NCBI RefSeq assembly: GCF_001428895.1
Contig: NZ_LMJA01000028.1
Span: 129,972-193,971 of the forward strand
Source: Mycobacterium sp. Root265
Lineage (GTDB): Bacteria; Actinomycetota; Actinomycetes; Mycobacteriales; Mycobacteriaceae
DNA length: 64,000 nucleotides
Direction: 5' to 3'
The translations under genes were made by a program, and so were the position numbers. Positions within the stretch are counted from its first letter, which is position 1; every line of letters begins with the position of its first letter. Below, one piece after another: positions 51,677-61,618 of the stretch. The notes under the pieces are model-generated. The model did no database searches and was not told where the DNA came from. It worked only from the letters and a program-made list of their open reading frames with translations.

Positions 51677-53083
51677 TCAGCGCCTGAACTGGCTCAGCGC
51701 CCGCAGTTTGTTCATCACATCGAGCGCGGCGACCTTATAGGCCTCGGAGAATGTCGGGTAGTTGAAAACCGCGTCCACCAGGTATTCCACCGTCCCACCG
51801 CACCCCATCACGGCCTGGCCGATGTGCACCATCTCGGTGGCGTTCGTCCCGAAGATGTGCACGCCCAGCAGCCGCAGATCCTCCGTCGAGACCAGCAGCT
51901 TGAGCATGCCGTACGAATCGCCGGCGATCTGCCCGCGGGCCAACTCCCGGTACCGGGACACCCCGACCTCATACGGCACCGAATCCTTGGTCAGGTCGAC
52001 CTCGGTGGCCCCGACGTAGGACACCTCGGGGATCGAATAGATACCGATGGGCTGGAGCTCGGTGATCGAGTGCGTCGGCTCACCGAATGCGTGATAGGCG
52101 GCCAGCCGGCCCTGCTCCATCGAGGTCGCGGCCAGGGCGGGAAAGCCGATGACATCGCCGACGGCATAGATGTGGTCGACCTTGGTCTGATAGTTGTCGT
52201 CGACGAAAATCCTCCCCCGGTTGTCGGCCTCCAGGCCGGCGCTGGGCAGGTCGAGGTGATCGGTCTGGCCCTGCCGCCCCGCCGAATACATCACCGTCTC
52301 GGCAGGGATCTGCTTGCCGCTGGCCAGCGTCGTCACGGTGCCTGCGGAGCCGACGTCGACGGCGGTCACCTCTTCGCCGAAGCGGAAGGTGACCGCCTGA
52401 TCGCGCAGGTGGAACTTCAGCGCCTCGATGATCTCCGGATCGCAGAACTCCAGCATGTTGGGGCGCTTCTCGACGACGGTGACCTTGGTGCCCAGGGCGG
52501 CGAACATCGACGCGTACTCGATGCCGATGACGCCGGCACCCACGACGACCATGGAGCTCGGGATGGACTTGAGGTCGAGGATGCCGTCGGAGTCGAGCAC
52601 CCGGTGCTCGTCGAATTCGACGCCGGCCGGGCGGGCCGGTTTGGTGCCGGTGGCGATCACGATATTGCGGCCGCTGACCGTCACCCGCTCGGCGCGGTTG
52701 GGGTCATCGACGTGCACGGTGTGCGCATCGAGGAAGCGGGCGTGCCCGACGTAGAGCTCGATGCGGTTGCGCATCAGCTGCGAGCGCACCACGTCGATCT
52801 CCTTGCCGATGACGTGCTGGGTGCGCGCCAGCAGATCAGCGGGGGTGATCTTCTCCTTGACCCGGTAACTGGCGCCGTACAGCTCGCGCTGGTTCATCCC
52901 GGTGAGATAGACGACCGCCTCGCGCAACGTCTTACTCGGGATGGTGCCGGTGTTGACGCAGACGCCGCCGAGCATCAGTCCCCGTTCGATCACCGCGACC
53001 GTCTTACCGAGCTTGGCGGCGGCGATCGCGGCCTTCTGGCCGCCGGGGCCGGAACCGATGACGACGAGGTCGTACTCCTGCAT
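51677..53083 (-). CDS. sthA: Soluble pyridine nucleotide transhydrogenase SthA
   Basis: A 468-aa flavoprotein that moves hydride between NADPH and NAD+. It has the FAD-binding [12 protein letters not shown] and the NAD-binding [19 protein letters not shown]. The redox motif of related disulfide reductases is changed to [13 protein letters not shown], so the second Cys is Thr and no disulfide can form, a hallmark of SthA. ATG 53083 ([10 protein letters not shown]) gives the usual length; ATG 53092 is in frame 9 bases upstream. Confidence 0.93.
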   Translation of the reverse strand: MQEYDLVVIGSGPGGQKAAIAAAKLGKTVAVIERGLMLGGVCVNTGTIPSKTLREAVVYLTGMNQRELYGASYRVKEKITPADLLARTQHVIGKEIDVVRSQLMRNRIELYVGHARFLDAHTVHVDDPNRAERVTVSGRNIVIATGTKPARPAGVEFDEHRVLDSDGILDLKSIPSSMVVVGAGVIGIEYASMFAALGTKVTVVEKRPNMLEFCDPEIIEALKFHLRDQAVTFRFGEEVTAVDVGSAGTVTTLASGKQIPAETVMYSAGRQGQTDHLDLPSAGLEADNRGRIFVDDNYQTKVDHIYAVGDVIGFPALAATSMEQGRLAAYHAFGEPTHSITELQPIGIYSIPEVSYVGATEVDLTKDSVPYEVGVSRYRELARGQIAGDSYGMLKLLVSTEDLRLLGVHIFGTNATEMVHIGQAVMGCGGTVEYLVDAVFNYPTFSEAYKVAALDVMNKLRALSQFRR

Positions 53084-53257
53084 GGAACCCATGGCTGAAG
53101 TCCTACGCCGGTCACGGCCGAACCGTATGTCTGCGCGGCTAATTGCGTGTGAACAATTTCAGCACAGTCGGTTCGGGAACTTCGGCGCGGTGTCGTTCGT
53201 ATGTATCCATGTGAGACGCGCCAAGCGCAAACGCCGAAGACCCTGCCCCGGCACGCC

Positions 53258-54601
53258 ATGCTGACCGCCCTGGGAATCCTTGCCGGTATCGCGGTCGTGC
53301 TGGCGATCACCGCGCTGACCGGGTACTTCGTGGCCCAGGAATTCGCCTTCATGGCCGTGGACCGGTCCCGGCTGAAGGCGCGGGCCCAGGCCGGCGACGC
53401 CGCGGCCGCCCGCGCACTGGCGGTGACTCGGCGCACCTCGTTCATGTTGTCGGGCGCCCAACTCGGTATCACCGTGACCGGACTGCTGGTCGGCTATGTC
53501 GCCGAGCCGCTCATCGGTGCGGGCCTGGGTGAGCTGCTCGGTGATGTGGGTGTGCCCATCGCGGTCGGCGTCGCGATCGGCACGGTGCTCGCGGTGCTGT
53601 TCTCCACGGTGGTGCAGATGGTCTTCGGTGAGCTGTTCCCGAAGAACCTCGCCATCGCCCGGCCCGAAGCCGTGGCCGACAAGCTGGCACTGTCCACCAC
53701 CATCTATCTTGCGGTGTTCGGTTGGCTCATCAAGCTTTTCGACGCCTCGTCGAATCTGCTGCTGAAAGCACTGCGCATCGAACCGGTGCACGATGTCGAA
53801 CACTCGGCCACGCCGCGCGATCTGGAGCACATCGTCGCCGACTCGCGGCAGACCGGTGAACTTCCCGAGGATCTGTCCACCCTGCTGGATCGCATCCTCG
53901 ATTTCCCCACCCGCAGCACCGAACACGCGATGATCCCGCGCGCCCGCGTCGACGTGGTGCTCGCCGACGAGCCTGTGCGCGCGGTCCTGGACAAGATGGC
54001 CACCGGTCACACCCGCTACCCGGTCATCGGCGGATCCGCCGATGATCTGATCGGCGTCGTGCATCTGCACGACCTGCTCGGTGCCACTGATCCGGACGCC
54101 ACCGCAGCCTCGATGAGCCGGAAGGCGGTCATCCTGCCGACCACGCTGCCACTGCCCTCGGCGTTGCGCACCCTCAATGAGGCGCGTGACGAAATGGCCC
54201 TGGTGATCGACGAATACGGCGGTTTCGCCGGGGTGCTCACCATGGAGGATCTGGCCGAGGAACTCGTCGGTGAGATCGACGACGAGCACGACGGGGACGG
54301 GGCGGACGAGGATATCGTCGCGACGCCGCAGGGCTGGCTGGTCCGCGGGGATGTCGCGCTGGACGAGGTCAGCCGCGCCGTCGGCCACGATCTGCCCGAG
54401 GGCGACTATGAGACGCTGGCCGGTCTGATCATCGCCGAGTTCGGTGGTCTGCCCGCTGTCGGCGACAGCATCACCGTCGACCTCGGCGTCGAACCCGCCG
54501 ACCTGATCGCCGAGGAGCCGGCGGCCGCGCGGCAATTGCACGCCACCGTGCGCGGCGTCGACAAGCACGTTCCGGCAAGCGTTCTGGTGGAGGTGCGATG
54601 A
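53258..54601 (+). CDS. CNNM/CorC-type transporter protein (DUF21-CBS pair-CorC_HlyC)
   Basis: A 447-aa membrane protein with a DUF21 (CNNM) domain of three or four helices (about residues 1-175), a CBS-domain pair (around HAMIPRARVDVV to FAGVLTMEDLAEELVGEI) and a C-terminal CorC_HlyC domain. The family is linked to Mg2+ or Co2+ efflux or homeostasis. ATG 53258 is assumed as the start because the hydrophobic helix begins there; ATG 53201 would add 19 hydrophilic residues and neither has a clear ribosome site. It overlaps a shorter paralogue by 4 bases. Confidence 0.87.
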   Translation: MLTALGILAGIAVVLAITALTGYFVAQEFAFMAVDRSRLKARAQAGDAAAARALAVTRRTSFMLSGAQLGITVTGLLVGYVAEPLIGAGLGELLGDVGVPIAVGVAIGTVLAVLFSTVVQMVFGELFPKNLAIARPEAVADKLALSTTIYLAVFGWLIKLFDASSNLLLKALRIEPVHDVEHSATPRDLEHIVADSRQTGELPEDLSTLLDRILDFPTRSTEHAMIPRARVDVVLADEPVRAVLDKMATGHTRYPVIGGSADDLIGVVHLHDLLGATDPDATAASMSRKAVILPTTLPLPSALRTLNEARDEMALVIDEYGGFAGVLTMEDLAEELVGEIDDEHDGDGADEDIVATPQGWLVRGDVALDEVSRAVGHDLPEGDYETLAGLIIAEFGGLPAVGDSITVDLGVEPADLIAEEPAAARQLHATVRGVDKHVPASVLVEVR

Positions 54602-55599
54602 GCAGCCCATGGGGCGTCGCGTTGGTCACCGCCCTGCTGATCGCGGCGAGCGCCTTCTTCGTCGCGGTGGAATTCGCACTGATCGCCGCGCGGCGGCACC
54701 GGCTCGAGGACGCCGCCCCGCGCAGCCGGTCAGCGCGTGCGGCCCTGCGTTCGGCCTCGGAGCTCTCGGTGCTGCTGGCCGGATCCCAGCTCGGTATCAC
54801 CGTCTGCACGCTGGCTCTGGGTGCCATCACCAAACCCGCTGTGCACCACTGGATCACACCCGCGATCGCGGGCTGGGGCGCTCCGGCGTGGCTGGCCGAT
54901 GTGGGCGGCTTCGTGCTCGCGCTGATCATCGTCACCTTCCTGCACCTGGTGGTCGGTGAGATGGCCCCGAAGTCCTGGGCGATCGCGCATCCCGAGCGCT
55001 CGGCGACCCTGCTGGCACTGCCGATGCGTGCGTTCATGTGGGTGACCCGCCCGCTGATCGGCGCGCTGAACCGGCTGGCCAACTGGTGCCTGAAGAAGGT
55101 CGGTGTCGATCCGGTCGATCAGGTGGCCACCGGCCAGGACCCGGATGCGCTGCGCCACCTGGTCGAGCACTCGGCGACGGTCGGGACCCTCGATGAGCGC
55201 TATCACGGCCATCTGGTCAGCGCGCTGGAACTGCAGGCGCTGACGATCGGTGACATGGTCCGCGACGGCGCCCCGCCCAGCAGCGTGGCCCTCGACGCGA
55301 CGCCCGCCCAGATCCAGGCCGAGTCGCGGGTCACCGGCCATCTGCGGCTGCTGGTGGCGGGCGACGGCGTTGTGCACGTGCGCGACACGGTGAACGCGCC
55401 GGGCACGATCACCGCCGCCGATCTCATGCGGCCGGCGTTGAAACTGGCGGCCGACACCCCGGTGTACGCCGCACTGCGCATCATGCGGGAGACCCGCAAT
55501 CACCTGGTGGTGGTGGTCGACGACGGCCGGGTGCGCGGACTGATCACGCTGGCGGATGTCCTGGAAAGGCTGCTGCCGACCGCGGATTCGGTGACTTGA
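54598..55599 (+). CDS. Second CNNM/CorC-type transporter protein, lacking the C-terminal domain
   Basis: A 333-aa paralogue of the preceding protein. It has the DUF21 membrane domain with VVGEMAPKSWAIAHPER and a CBS pair near the end (ITAADLMRPALKL and RNHLVVVVDDGRVRGLITLADVLERLL), but no CorC_HlyC domain. The ATGA overlap with the first gene suggests they are made together and may form a heteromeric transporter. Such tandem pairs are frequent in actinobacteria. Confidence 0.87.
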   Translation: MSSPWGVALVTALLIAASAFFVAVEFALIAARRHRLEDAAPRSRSARAALRSASELSVLLAGSQLGITVCTLALGAITKPAVHHWITPAIAGWGAPAWLADVGGFVLALIIVTFLHLVVGEMAPKSWAIAHPERSATLLALPMRAFMWVTRPLIGALNRLANWCLKKVGVDPVDQVATGQDPDALRHLVEHSATVGTLDERYHGHLVSALELQALTIGDMVRDGAPPSSVALDATPAQIQAESRVTGHLRLLVAGDGVVHVRDTVNAPGTITAADLMRPALKLAADTPVYAALRIMRETRNHLVVVVDDGRVRGLITLADVLERLLPTADSVT

Positions 55600-55695
55600 T
55601 CGGGGTTGTCCACAGTCGCGGATTCGTCCACAGCCGGATGCCGCACGGCGGCAATGACCCATTTCCTGTGGGCGACTGCCGTCACCGTGGAACGC

Positions 55696-56736
55696 ATGAC
55701 AACGCAATCTCGTGGTTTCGATATCGGCCGGCCCGCCTCGCTGATCGCCGCTTTGCCCGCCGTGCTGGGCTTCGTTCCTGAGCACTCGCTGGTGGTGGTG
55801 ACCGTCGACGGTGCCGAACTGGGCTGTGTCATGCGGGTCGATCTGTCACCGGGACTGGCCGACAACACCGGCCAGCTGGCCGAGGTGGTCGGCGCGGCGG
55901 CCCCCGATCAGGCAATCGCGGTGATCGTCGATGAGTTCGGCGCCGACTGCGAGGCCTGCGGCACCGACCACGAGCAGCTGGCCGACGCGCTGTCGCGCTC
56001 GCTGGCCGACGAAGGGGTCGAGTTGCTCGCCGTGCTGGTGGTCGACCGGGTGGCCGCGGGCGGGCGCTGGTTCTGCGCCGACGGGTGCGGTGCGCACGGT
56101 GACGTCGACGACCCGGAGGCCTCACCGCTGGCGGCGGCTGCGGTGCTGGACGGCCGGCGGCTCTACCGGCGCCGCGCCGATCTGCAACAGGTCATCGCGG
56201 TCACTGACACCGATCGCTGCGAGCGTCTCGCTGAGGCCATTGCGAGCCACCGCGTGGTCAACCTGACCACCCGGACTGCGCGCGAGGCCGTGCACGCGGC
56301 GATGGCCACCGCGGCCCGGCTCGCGGACGGCACCGAACCCGCCGATGCGGAGCTGGTGGCGCTGGTCTGCGCGCTGGCCGATCCGCGGGTGCGCGACACC
56401 CTGTACGCGCTGGCGGTGGGGGATTGCGCCGCCGAGGCCGAGTCGTTGTGGGCGCTGATGGCCCGGGTACTGCCGCAGCGCCGGCGTCCGGACGCGTTGT
56501 CCCTGCTGGCCTTCTCGGCCTATGCGCGCGGGGACGGCCCATTGGCCGGTATCGCCTTGGAGGAGGCGGTGCGGATCGATCCGGCCCACCGGATGGCGGG
56601 CATGCTGGACAGCGCTCTGCAGTCGGGCATGCGTCCGGAACAGATCCGCGGGATGGCACTGTCGGGCTATCGCACTGCGGGCAAACTCGGTGTGCGGCTA
56701 CCGCCGCGGCTCGCATTCGGTCAGCGAGCCGGCTGA
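55696..56736 (+). CDS. DUF4192 family protein (Rv2712c-like)
   Basis: A 346-aa soluble protein starting MTTQSRGFDIGRPASL, followed by LIAALPAVLGFVPEHSLVVV, the hallmark of DUF4192. The C-terminal part is helical with a repeat-like SLLAFSAYARGDGPLAGIALEEA. No catalytic motif is known and the function is unclear. ATG 55696 is preferred to the longer frame from 55606 because the family sequence starts here. Between it and the previous gene (55600-55695) no clear signal is seen. It is convergent with ideR. Confidence 0.8.
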   Translation: MTTQSRGFDIGRPASLIAALPAVLGFVPEHSLVVVTVDGAELGCVMRVDLSPGLADNTGQLAEVVGAAAPDQAIAVIVDEFGADCEACGTDHEQLADALSRSLADEGVELLAVLVVDRVAAGGRWFCADGCGAHGDVDDPEASPLAAAAVLDGRRLYRRRADLQQVIAVTDTDRCERLAEAIASHRVVNLTTRTAREAVHAAMATAARLADGTEPADAELVALVCALADPRVRDTLYALAVGDCAAEAESLWALMARVLPQRRRPDALSLLAFSAYARGDGPLAGIALEEAVRIDPAHRMAGMLDSALQSGMRPEQIRGMALSGYRTAGKLGVRLPPRLAFGQRAG

Positions 56737-56749
56737 AAACAGGCCTCGC

Positions 56750-57454
56750 TCAGACCTTTTCGACCTTCACGGCGTGCGCCATGTGATGGGGCAGTTCGAC
56801 TTCCTGGTGCCCGGGGATCAGGATCAGGACACCGCCCTGCTCGGCGGGATCGTCGGTGACCTGCACCGTGACGCGCGCGTTAGGGACCACGCCGGCCTCC
56901 TTGAGGCGGCCGATCAGCTCGACGTCGCCCTGCACGTGCTCGGTGAGTTGGCGCACCACCACCGCGACCGGGGAACCGGCGGGCAGTTCGGTGAGGCGGA
57001 CCAGGCTGGCGTCCTCGCCGTTACCGGCGCCGCCGAAGCCGAGCTCGGACAGACCCGGGATCGGGTTGCCGAACGGCGAGGTGGTGGGATTGTCGAGCAC
57101 CTGGACCAGCCGGCGCTCCACGTCCTCGCTCATGACGTGCTCCCAGCGGCATGCCTCGGCGTGGACTTCCTCCCAGGGCAGGCCGATGACGTCGACCAGC
57201 AGCCGTTCGGCGAGGCGATGCTTGCGCATCACCGAGACCGCGAGATAGCGGCCCTTCTCGGTCAATTCGAGATGGCGGTCGCCGGCGACGTGCAGCAGCC
57301 CGTCACGCTCCATCCGGGACACGGTCTGGCTGACCGTCGGACCGCTCTGCTCGAGCCGTTCGGCGATCCGTGCACGCAGCGGAACCACGCCCTCTTCTTC
57401 GAGGTCGTAGATGGTCCGCAGGTACATCTCGGTGGTATCGATGAGATCGTTCAT
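56750..57454 (-). CDS. ideR: Iron-dependent regulator IdeR
   Basis: A 234-aa DtxR-family repressor/activator that, with Fe2+ bound, controls siderophore, iron-storage and related genes. Metal ligands match the family: M10, C102 and H106 in the primary site and H79, E83 and H98 in the ancillary site. A helix-turn-helix (ERLEQSGPTVSQTVSRMER) is followed by a C-terminal SH3-like domain ending KVEKV. Length is close to M. tuberculosis IdeR. The gene is downstream of sigB on the same strand with 157 bases between. Confidence 0.97.
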   Translation of the reverse strand: MNDLIDTTEMYLRTIYDLEEEGVVPLRARIAERLEQSGPTVSQTVSRMERDGLLHVAGDRHLELTEKGRYLAVSVMRKHRLAERLLVDVIGLPWEEVHAEACRWEHVMSEDVERRLVQVLDNPTTSPFGNPIPGLSELGFGGAGNGEDASLVRLTELPAGSPVAVVVRQLTEHVQGDVELIGRLKEAGVVPNARVTVQVTDDPAEQGGVLILIPGHQEVELPHHMAHAVKVEKV

Positions 57455-57540
57455 GCCCTACCTTCCAGGCCCTGCCATCAGCTTCTCAGTCTAGCCGTCC
57501 GGCTGCCTGAACAGGGGTGCAACATCCCCTACGACGATGT

Positions 57541-57569
57541 GATGCCCGCCGCGGATCGCGGCGGGCATC
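57541..57569 (-). terminator. Perfect hairpin after sigB
   Basis: GATGCCCGCCGCG and CGCGGCGGGCATC form a perfect 13-bp stem around GAT, starting 42 bases after the sigB stop. It has no T-run but is a strong GC hairpin, likely a terminator for sigB; it lies upstream of ideR, so it should separate the two genes. Confidence 0.8.
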
Positions 57570-57611
57570 ACTGTGGTGCACGTTTGCGCTGGTGGACCCA
57601 GCTCTACTCGA

Positions 57612-58571
57612 TCAGCTGGCGTAGGAACGCAGGCGCTCGGCCCGGTCCCCGTTGCGCAGCTTAGACATGACCTCACGCTCGATCTGGCGGACCCGCTCGC
57701 GGGACAGACCGAACAGCTTGCCGATCTGGTCCAGGGTGCGGGGCTGGCCGTCGTCGAGGCCGAAGCGCAACCGGATGACCTGCTGCTCACGCTCATCCAA
57801 GGTGGCCAGCACGTAGCGGATATCGGTGTGCAGCAGCTCGGAGATGACCGCGTTCTCCGCCGACATCGCGTTCTCGTCCTCGATGAAGTCGCCCAGCGGG
57901 GCTTCCTCGTCGCTGCCGACCGGCATGTCCAGGCTCACCGGATCGCGGCTGTGCTCCAGCAGGTCGGCGATCTTCTCGGCGGGGATGCCCGACTCTTCGG
58001 CCAGTTCCTCATCGGTGGCCTCCCGGCCGAGGTTCTGATGCATCTCGCGCTTGATCCTGGCCAGCTTGTTGACCTGCTCGACGAGGTGGACGGGCAGCCG
58101 GATGGTGCGGCTCTGATCAGCCATACCGCGGGTGATGGCCTGCCGGATCCACCAGGTGGCGTAGGTCGAGAATTTGAAACCCTTGGCGTAGTCGAACTTC
58201 TCCATCGCGCGGATGAGTCCGAGGTTGCCCTCCTGGATCAGGTCCAGCAGCGGCATGCCACGACCGGTGTACCGCTTGGCCAGCGACACCACGAGGCGCA
58301 GGTTGGCCTCCAGCAGGTGCCGGCGGGCCGCGTCACCGTCGCGGACGACGGCGGCCAGGTCGCGCTTGCGAGCGTCACCGAGACGCTTCTTGGTGTTCAG
58401 TACGTGCTGGGCGAACAGGCCGGCTTCGATGCGCTTGGCGAGCTCGACTTCGTCGGCGGCGGTCAGCAGCGCGGTCTTACCGATGCCGTTGAGATACACA
58501 CGGACAAGGTCGGCAGCTGGGCTCTGGGCGTCCAGATCGGAATCGAAGCGGCTTGCGGTGGCGATCGCCAT
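57612..58571 (-). CDS. sigB: Principal-like sigma factor SigB
   Basis: A 319-aa group 2 sigma factor. Region 1.2 is around [15 protein letters not shown], region 2 is [21 protein letters not shown] and [13 protein letters not shown], and region 4 ends with [15 protein letters not shown]. The long acidic region 1.1 of SigA is missing, which identifies SigB. It directs stress and stationary-phase transcription with SigA-like promoters. The ATG has an AGGAGG site. A SigE/SigH-type promoter lies upstream. Confidence 0.97.
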   Translation of the reverse strand: MAIATASRFDSDLDAQSPAADLVRVYLNGIGKTALLTAADEVELAKRIEAGLFAQHVLNTKKRLGDARKRDLAAVVRDGDAARRHLLEANLRLVVSLAKRYTGRGMPLLDLIQEGNLGLIRAMEKFDYAKGFKFSTYATWWIRQAITRGMADQSRTIRLPVHLVEQVNKLARIKREMHQNLGREATDEELAEESGIPAEKIADLLEHSRDPVSLDMPVGSDEEAPLGDFIEDENAMSAENAVISELLHTDIRYVLATLDEREQQVIRLRFGLDDGQPRTLDQIGKLFGLSRERVRQIEREVMSKLRNGDRAERLRSYAS

Positions 58572-58606
58572 TTACGGCCTCCTGCTCGGTTGAACTGTCA
58601 TGACGT

Positions 58607-58635
58607 ACAACGCCCGAGGGTGCCTCAGAGTTCCC
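58607..58635 (-). promoter_or_regulatory. ECF (SigE/SigH)-type promoter of sigB
   Basis: On the minus strand GGGAAC (58635-58630), a 17-base spacer and CGTTGT (58612-58607) match the GGAAC / CGTT pattern of mycobacterial SigE/SigH promoters. It ends 36 bases before the sigB start. Control of sigB by SigE/SigH is established in mycobacteria. Confidence 0.75.
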
Positions 58636-58718
58636 GCCCGGTCTCAGTGGCGTACCACTTGACCTGCGGTTTTAAACCTCTGACCTGAGAATGTCCTGAG
58701 AAGTGGAAAAGATGCTGC

Positions 58719-59117
58719 TCAGCTGGGAACGCCGGGTTCGCCACCGGCGCTCGGGGTCGGCCGCACCGGTGGTTGCAGCGCCGGGCGTTCCGCCGTGGGG
58801 AACAACGGGGTGCGTTTGGGGCCGGCGTCCTGGTAGCGGCGCGGCTCGCTGGCGCTGCGCGGCGGACGGTCATTGGCGATCAGCACGGCGATCCAGGGCA
58901 GCGGGATCGAGACCACGATGATCGCCAGCGAGATCAGTCCGTTGTGCCAGATCCCGTAGGCCCCGGCGGCGAGGATCAGGCACGGGATACGGAAGGCCAT
59001 GATCGTCAGATACTTACGGACACGCTCGCGGTGCTGCTCGTCCTGGGGGAGTGCAGCGCGGGTGATGAGGACCGGGCGACCTTCGTCGTCGAAACTCAGC
59101 TCGGGGCCGTGTTTCAT
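58719..59117 (-). CDS. DUF3099 membrane protein (Rv2709-like)
   Basis: A 132-aa protein with an acidic N-terminal part (FDDEGRPVLITRA), two hydrophobic helices (about residues 36-57 and 60-80) and a Pro/Arg-rich C-terminal tail. This layout matches DUF3099. Function unknown. The start is taken as ATG 59117, where a GGAGGT lies almost touching the codon; an in-frame ATG at 59135 is possible. It lies upstream of sigB on the same strand. Confidence 0.72.
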   Translation of the reverse strand: MKHGPELSFDDEGRPVLITRAALPQDEQHRERVRKYLTIMAFRIPCLILAAGAYGIWHNGLISLAIIVVSIPLPWIAVLIANDRPPRSASEPRRYQDAGPKRTPLFPTAERPALQPPVRPTPSAGGEPGVPS

Positions 59118-59177
59118 ACCTCCACTGTTCCACATCTGCGGGCGCGTGGGGCGGCCGGTGTCGGGCACAATGGAGCA

Positions 59178-59414
59178 ATGCAGACCGAGACCATCGAGCG
59201 GCCGGATACCGACGAGCGCGTCGACGACGGGACCGACGACGACAGCCCCAAGTTCTTCCATTATGTGAAGAAGGAAAAGATCACCGAGAGTGCCGTCATG
59301 GGCACCCACGTCGTCGCGCTGTGCGGTGAGGTCTTCCCGGTGACGAAGTCGGCCAAGCCGGGTTCCCCGGTCTGCCCGGACTGCAAGCGGATCTACGAGC
59401 AGCTCAAGAAGTAG
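59178..59414 (+). CDS. DUF3039 small protein with CxxC (Rv2708c-like)
   Basis: A 78-aa acidic protein. The C-terminal half holds HVVALCGEVFPV and GSPVCPDCKRIYEQL; three Cys with a conserved His suggest a small metal-binding site. This matches DUF3039, widespread in Actinobacteria with unknown role. ATG 59178 starts the family-like MQTETIE sequence. Its 3' end overlaps the convergent YihY/BrkB gene by 11 bases. Confidence 0.82.
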   Translation: MQTETIERPDTDERVDDGTDDDSPKFFHYVKKEKITESAVMGTHVVALCGEVFPVTKSAKPGSPVCPDCKRIYEQLKK

Positions 59415-60333
59415 GACTCTTCTCGGCCTTCCCGGCGACCCAGGCGCGTAACCGACGCGCGTGGGTGTCCGGGGCGGGCCACTCCTCCTGGATCGCGGCG
59501 TTGAGTTCCGCGCCGATCATGACGGCGAAGCCGGCCAGGAACGCGAACAGCAGGAACGCGATCGGCGTCGCGAGCGCGCCGTAGGTATAGCCGGTCGCGG
59601 TGATCCAGCTCAGATAGAACCGCAGACTGAAGGTGGCGATCAGGAACACCGCCGTCGCGAGCACCGCACCGACCACCAGCCGATGGGTGGGCAACGGGCT
59701 GGGCAGCGACACCCGGTACAGCACGGTCACCACCAGGATCAGCGCGATCACCAGCACCGGGTAGTACCCGTTCTGCAGGACATGCGACCAGCTGTCCGGG
59801 ATGAACTCGGTGATCTTGCGCGGGCCCAACGCGACGAACGGCGCCGCCAGCACGGCGCTGACCAACATCACCACGTACAGCCCGAGGGCGAAGAACCGCT
59901 GCCGCACCGGGTGCCGCAAAGGTGTCTGGTCATGCGCCTCGACCACCGAGTCGACGAACGCCGACACCGCCGAAGATCCCGCCCACAGCGAGATCACGAA
60001 ACCCAACGACACCACTTCACCGCGGGCGGACCGCACGATGTCGTAGATGGTCGGCGCGATGATCTCGTTGACGACATTCTGCGAGAAGAAGCGCTCGGAG
60101 GTTCCGATGAGCTGGTTCTCGATGGTCGGCAGCGTATCGGGGCCGAACAGCGGCGCGAGATACGCCAGACTGCCGAGCATCCCCAGCAGCAGCGGTGGCA
60201 GCGACAGCGCACACCAGAAGGCGGCCTGAGCGGACTCGGAGAAAATCGAGTCATCCCAGGATTTGCTCAGGGTGCGTTTGGTGATGGGCCAGACGTGATG
60301 ACGTGATGGTTTCGCCGGGAGCTGATCGGTCAT
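59404..60333 (-). CDS. YihY/BrkB family membrane protein (Rv2707-like)
   Basis: A 309-aa inner-membrane protein with six or so helices and YihY/BrkB phrases such as FGFVISLWAGSSAVSAFVDSV-type sequence at about residues 120-140 and LSWITATGYTYGALATPIAF near the end. The name derives from a Bordetella resistance protein; the true function is unsettled. ATG 60333 is chosen; GTG 60336 is adjacent and in frame. By position it matches Rv2707. Confidence 0.83.
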   Translation of the reverse strand: MTDQLPAKPSRHHVWPITKRTLSKSWDDSIFSESAQAAFWCALSLPPLLLGMLGSLAYLAPLFGPDTLPTIENQLIGTSERFFSQNVVNEIIAPTIYDIVRSARGEVVSLGFVISLWAGSSAVSAFVDSVVEAHDQTPLRHPVRQRFFALGLYVVMLVSAVLAAPFVALGPRKITEFIPDSWSHVLQNGYYPVLVIALILVVTVLYRVSLPSPLPTHRLVVGAVLATAVFLIATFSLRFYLSWITATGYTYGALATPIAFLLFAFLAGFAVMIGAELNAAIQEEWPAPDTHARRLRAWVAGKAEKSPTS

Positions 60334-60394
60334 CACCAGACCAGCATTCCCGACGATGGACTCCGCCGCCCGGTATCACCGTACGGGCGGGTCG

Positions 60395-60586
60395 CTAAGC
60401 GTCGACTGCGCCGACCTCGATCACGGCAGCCAGCTCGATCAGCTTGGCTTCGTGTTCGTTGGCATGGTGTTGGCAGAACAACAGCTCGGCGCCTGACGGC
60501 AGCTTCGCGCGTACACGCGCGGCAGCACCACAGCGGTCGCAGCGATCGGCCCGGGTCAGTTCCGGACTTGTCAGAGTTGCGTTCAC
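60395..60586 (-). CDS. DUF7455 small zinc-ribbon-like protein
   Basis: A 63-aa protein with RCDRCGAAARVRAKL, a second metal-site region LLFCQHHANEHE, and a short C-terminal helix. CxxC followed by CxxH suggests zinc binding. This pattern is common in actinobacteria (DUF7455) and is found near sigma-factor genes; function unknown. Start is GTG 60586, with a CGGAGGAAG ribosome site. Confidence 0.8.
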   Translation of the reverse strand: MNATLTSPELTRADRCDRCGAAARVRAKLPSGAELLFCQHHANEHEAKLIELAAVIEVGAVDA

Positions 60587-60721
60587 GGCACTTCCTCCGT
60601 TCAGCTTTGGTGCGTATGTCTACTGTGTCAGACGTTTTCGGTTCTGGCCTTGTTCCCTCGGGGTTCACCGGTGTGTCGTGTCTCACTGCGTGTGCGTTAC
60701 CGGGGGAGCAAGCTGGAAATC

Positions 60722-61090
60722 ATGGGTACCCAGAACGCCGTCCTTGTGCACCTGTGCGCCGACCACGAATGGCAGCGCGCGCTGGAGAGCGGTGCGCATC
60801 GCCCCGCGTCCCTGGCCGAAGCCGGTTTCATTCATCTTTCGTCCCCTGAACAGGTCCATCTGCCGGCCAACCGCCTGTACGCGGGGCGCACTGATCTTGT
60901 GTTGCTGAACATCGATGCCACGCGGCTGTCCGATCCGGTTCGCTGGGAGCCGGGTGTGCCGACCGATCCCGAATCGATGCTGTTCCCACACCTGTACGGG
61001 CCGTTGCCCGCTGAGGCTGTGACAAGTGTCACGCGTTATCTGCCCGCCGCGGACGGCTCGTTCGCTGAGTTGCCGGCGACTCCCGAATAG
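60722..61090 (+). CDS. DUF952 family protein
   Basis: A 122-aa protein with the DUF952 phrases VHLCADHEWQRAL, EAGFIHLSSPEQV and FPHLYGPLPAEAV. The fold is related to small ADP-ribosyl-type or glutathione-like proteins, but no activity is established. ATG 60722 begins the family sequence; the preceding open frame is not family-like. It is followed 66 bases later by the broken SDR gene. Confidence 0.83.
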   Translation: MGTQNAVLVHLCADHEWQRALESGAHRPASLAEAGFIHLSSPEQVHLPANRLYAGRTDLVLLNIDATRLSDPVRWEPGVPTDPESMLFPHLYGPLPAEAVTSVTRYLPAADGSFAELPATPE

Positions 61091-61156
61091 ACCACGGCCG
61101 CCTCGAAATCCACGCCGCCATCGTAGACGCGAAAGCTGGGACGTTAGGTTGGGGGA

Positions 61157-61618
61157 GTGAGTGCATCCGGGCGCGTCGCGGTGGTGACCGGCGCCAGCCG
61201 CGGCGCCGGTCGGGGTATCGCGGTGGCACTCGGGGCCCACGGCTGGCGGGTCTATGTGACCGGTCGCTCCATCGCGGATTCCGGCACGGCCGAACTGGTC
61301 AGCGCGGCCGGCGGCGTCGGTGTGGCGGTGCCCGTCGACCATGCCGACGACGACGCGGTGGCGCGGTTGTTCGCCCGCGTGCGTGACGAGGACGGCGGGC
61401 TGGATCTGCTCGTCAACAACGCGGCCGTGATCCACGACGAGCTCACCGGTGCGAAACCGTTCTGGGAGAAGCCGGTCGAGCTGGGCGATGTGCTCGACGT
61501 CGGGCTGCGCTCGGCCTATGTGGCGTCCTGGCACGCGGCGCCGCTGCTGATCACCCGGCCCCGCGCACTGATCGCCTTCACCTCGTCACCGGGTTCGGTC
61601 TGCTACATGCATGGCCCG
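61157..61618 (+). pseudogene. SDR family oxidoreductase gene truncated by prophage insertion
   Basis: The first 154 codons encode an SDR: TGASRGAGRGIA cofactor loop, LLVNNAAV motif and FTSSPGS with the catalytic Ser. At about 61618 the sequence departs from any SDR, just before where the catalytic Tyr-x-x-x-Lys segment should be, and continues as phage DNA. The remainder is presumably at the right prophage end outside the window. The GTG start at 61157 has a GGGGGAG site. The fused open frame runs to 61738 but would make an inactive product. Confidence 0.8.

Noticed and set aside
49653-51740. 695-aa plus-strand open frame opposite the hydrolase and PAC2 genes
   Set aside because: It is antisense to two conserved proteins with good starts and is a GC-bias artefact.
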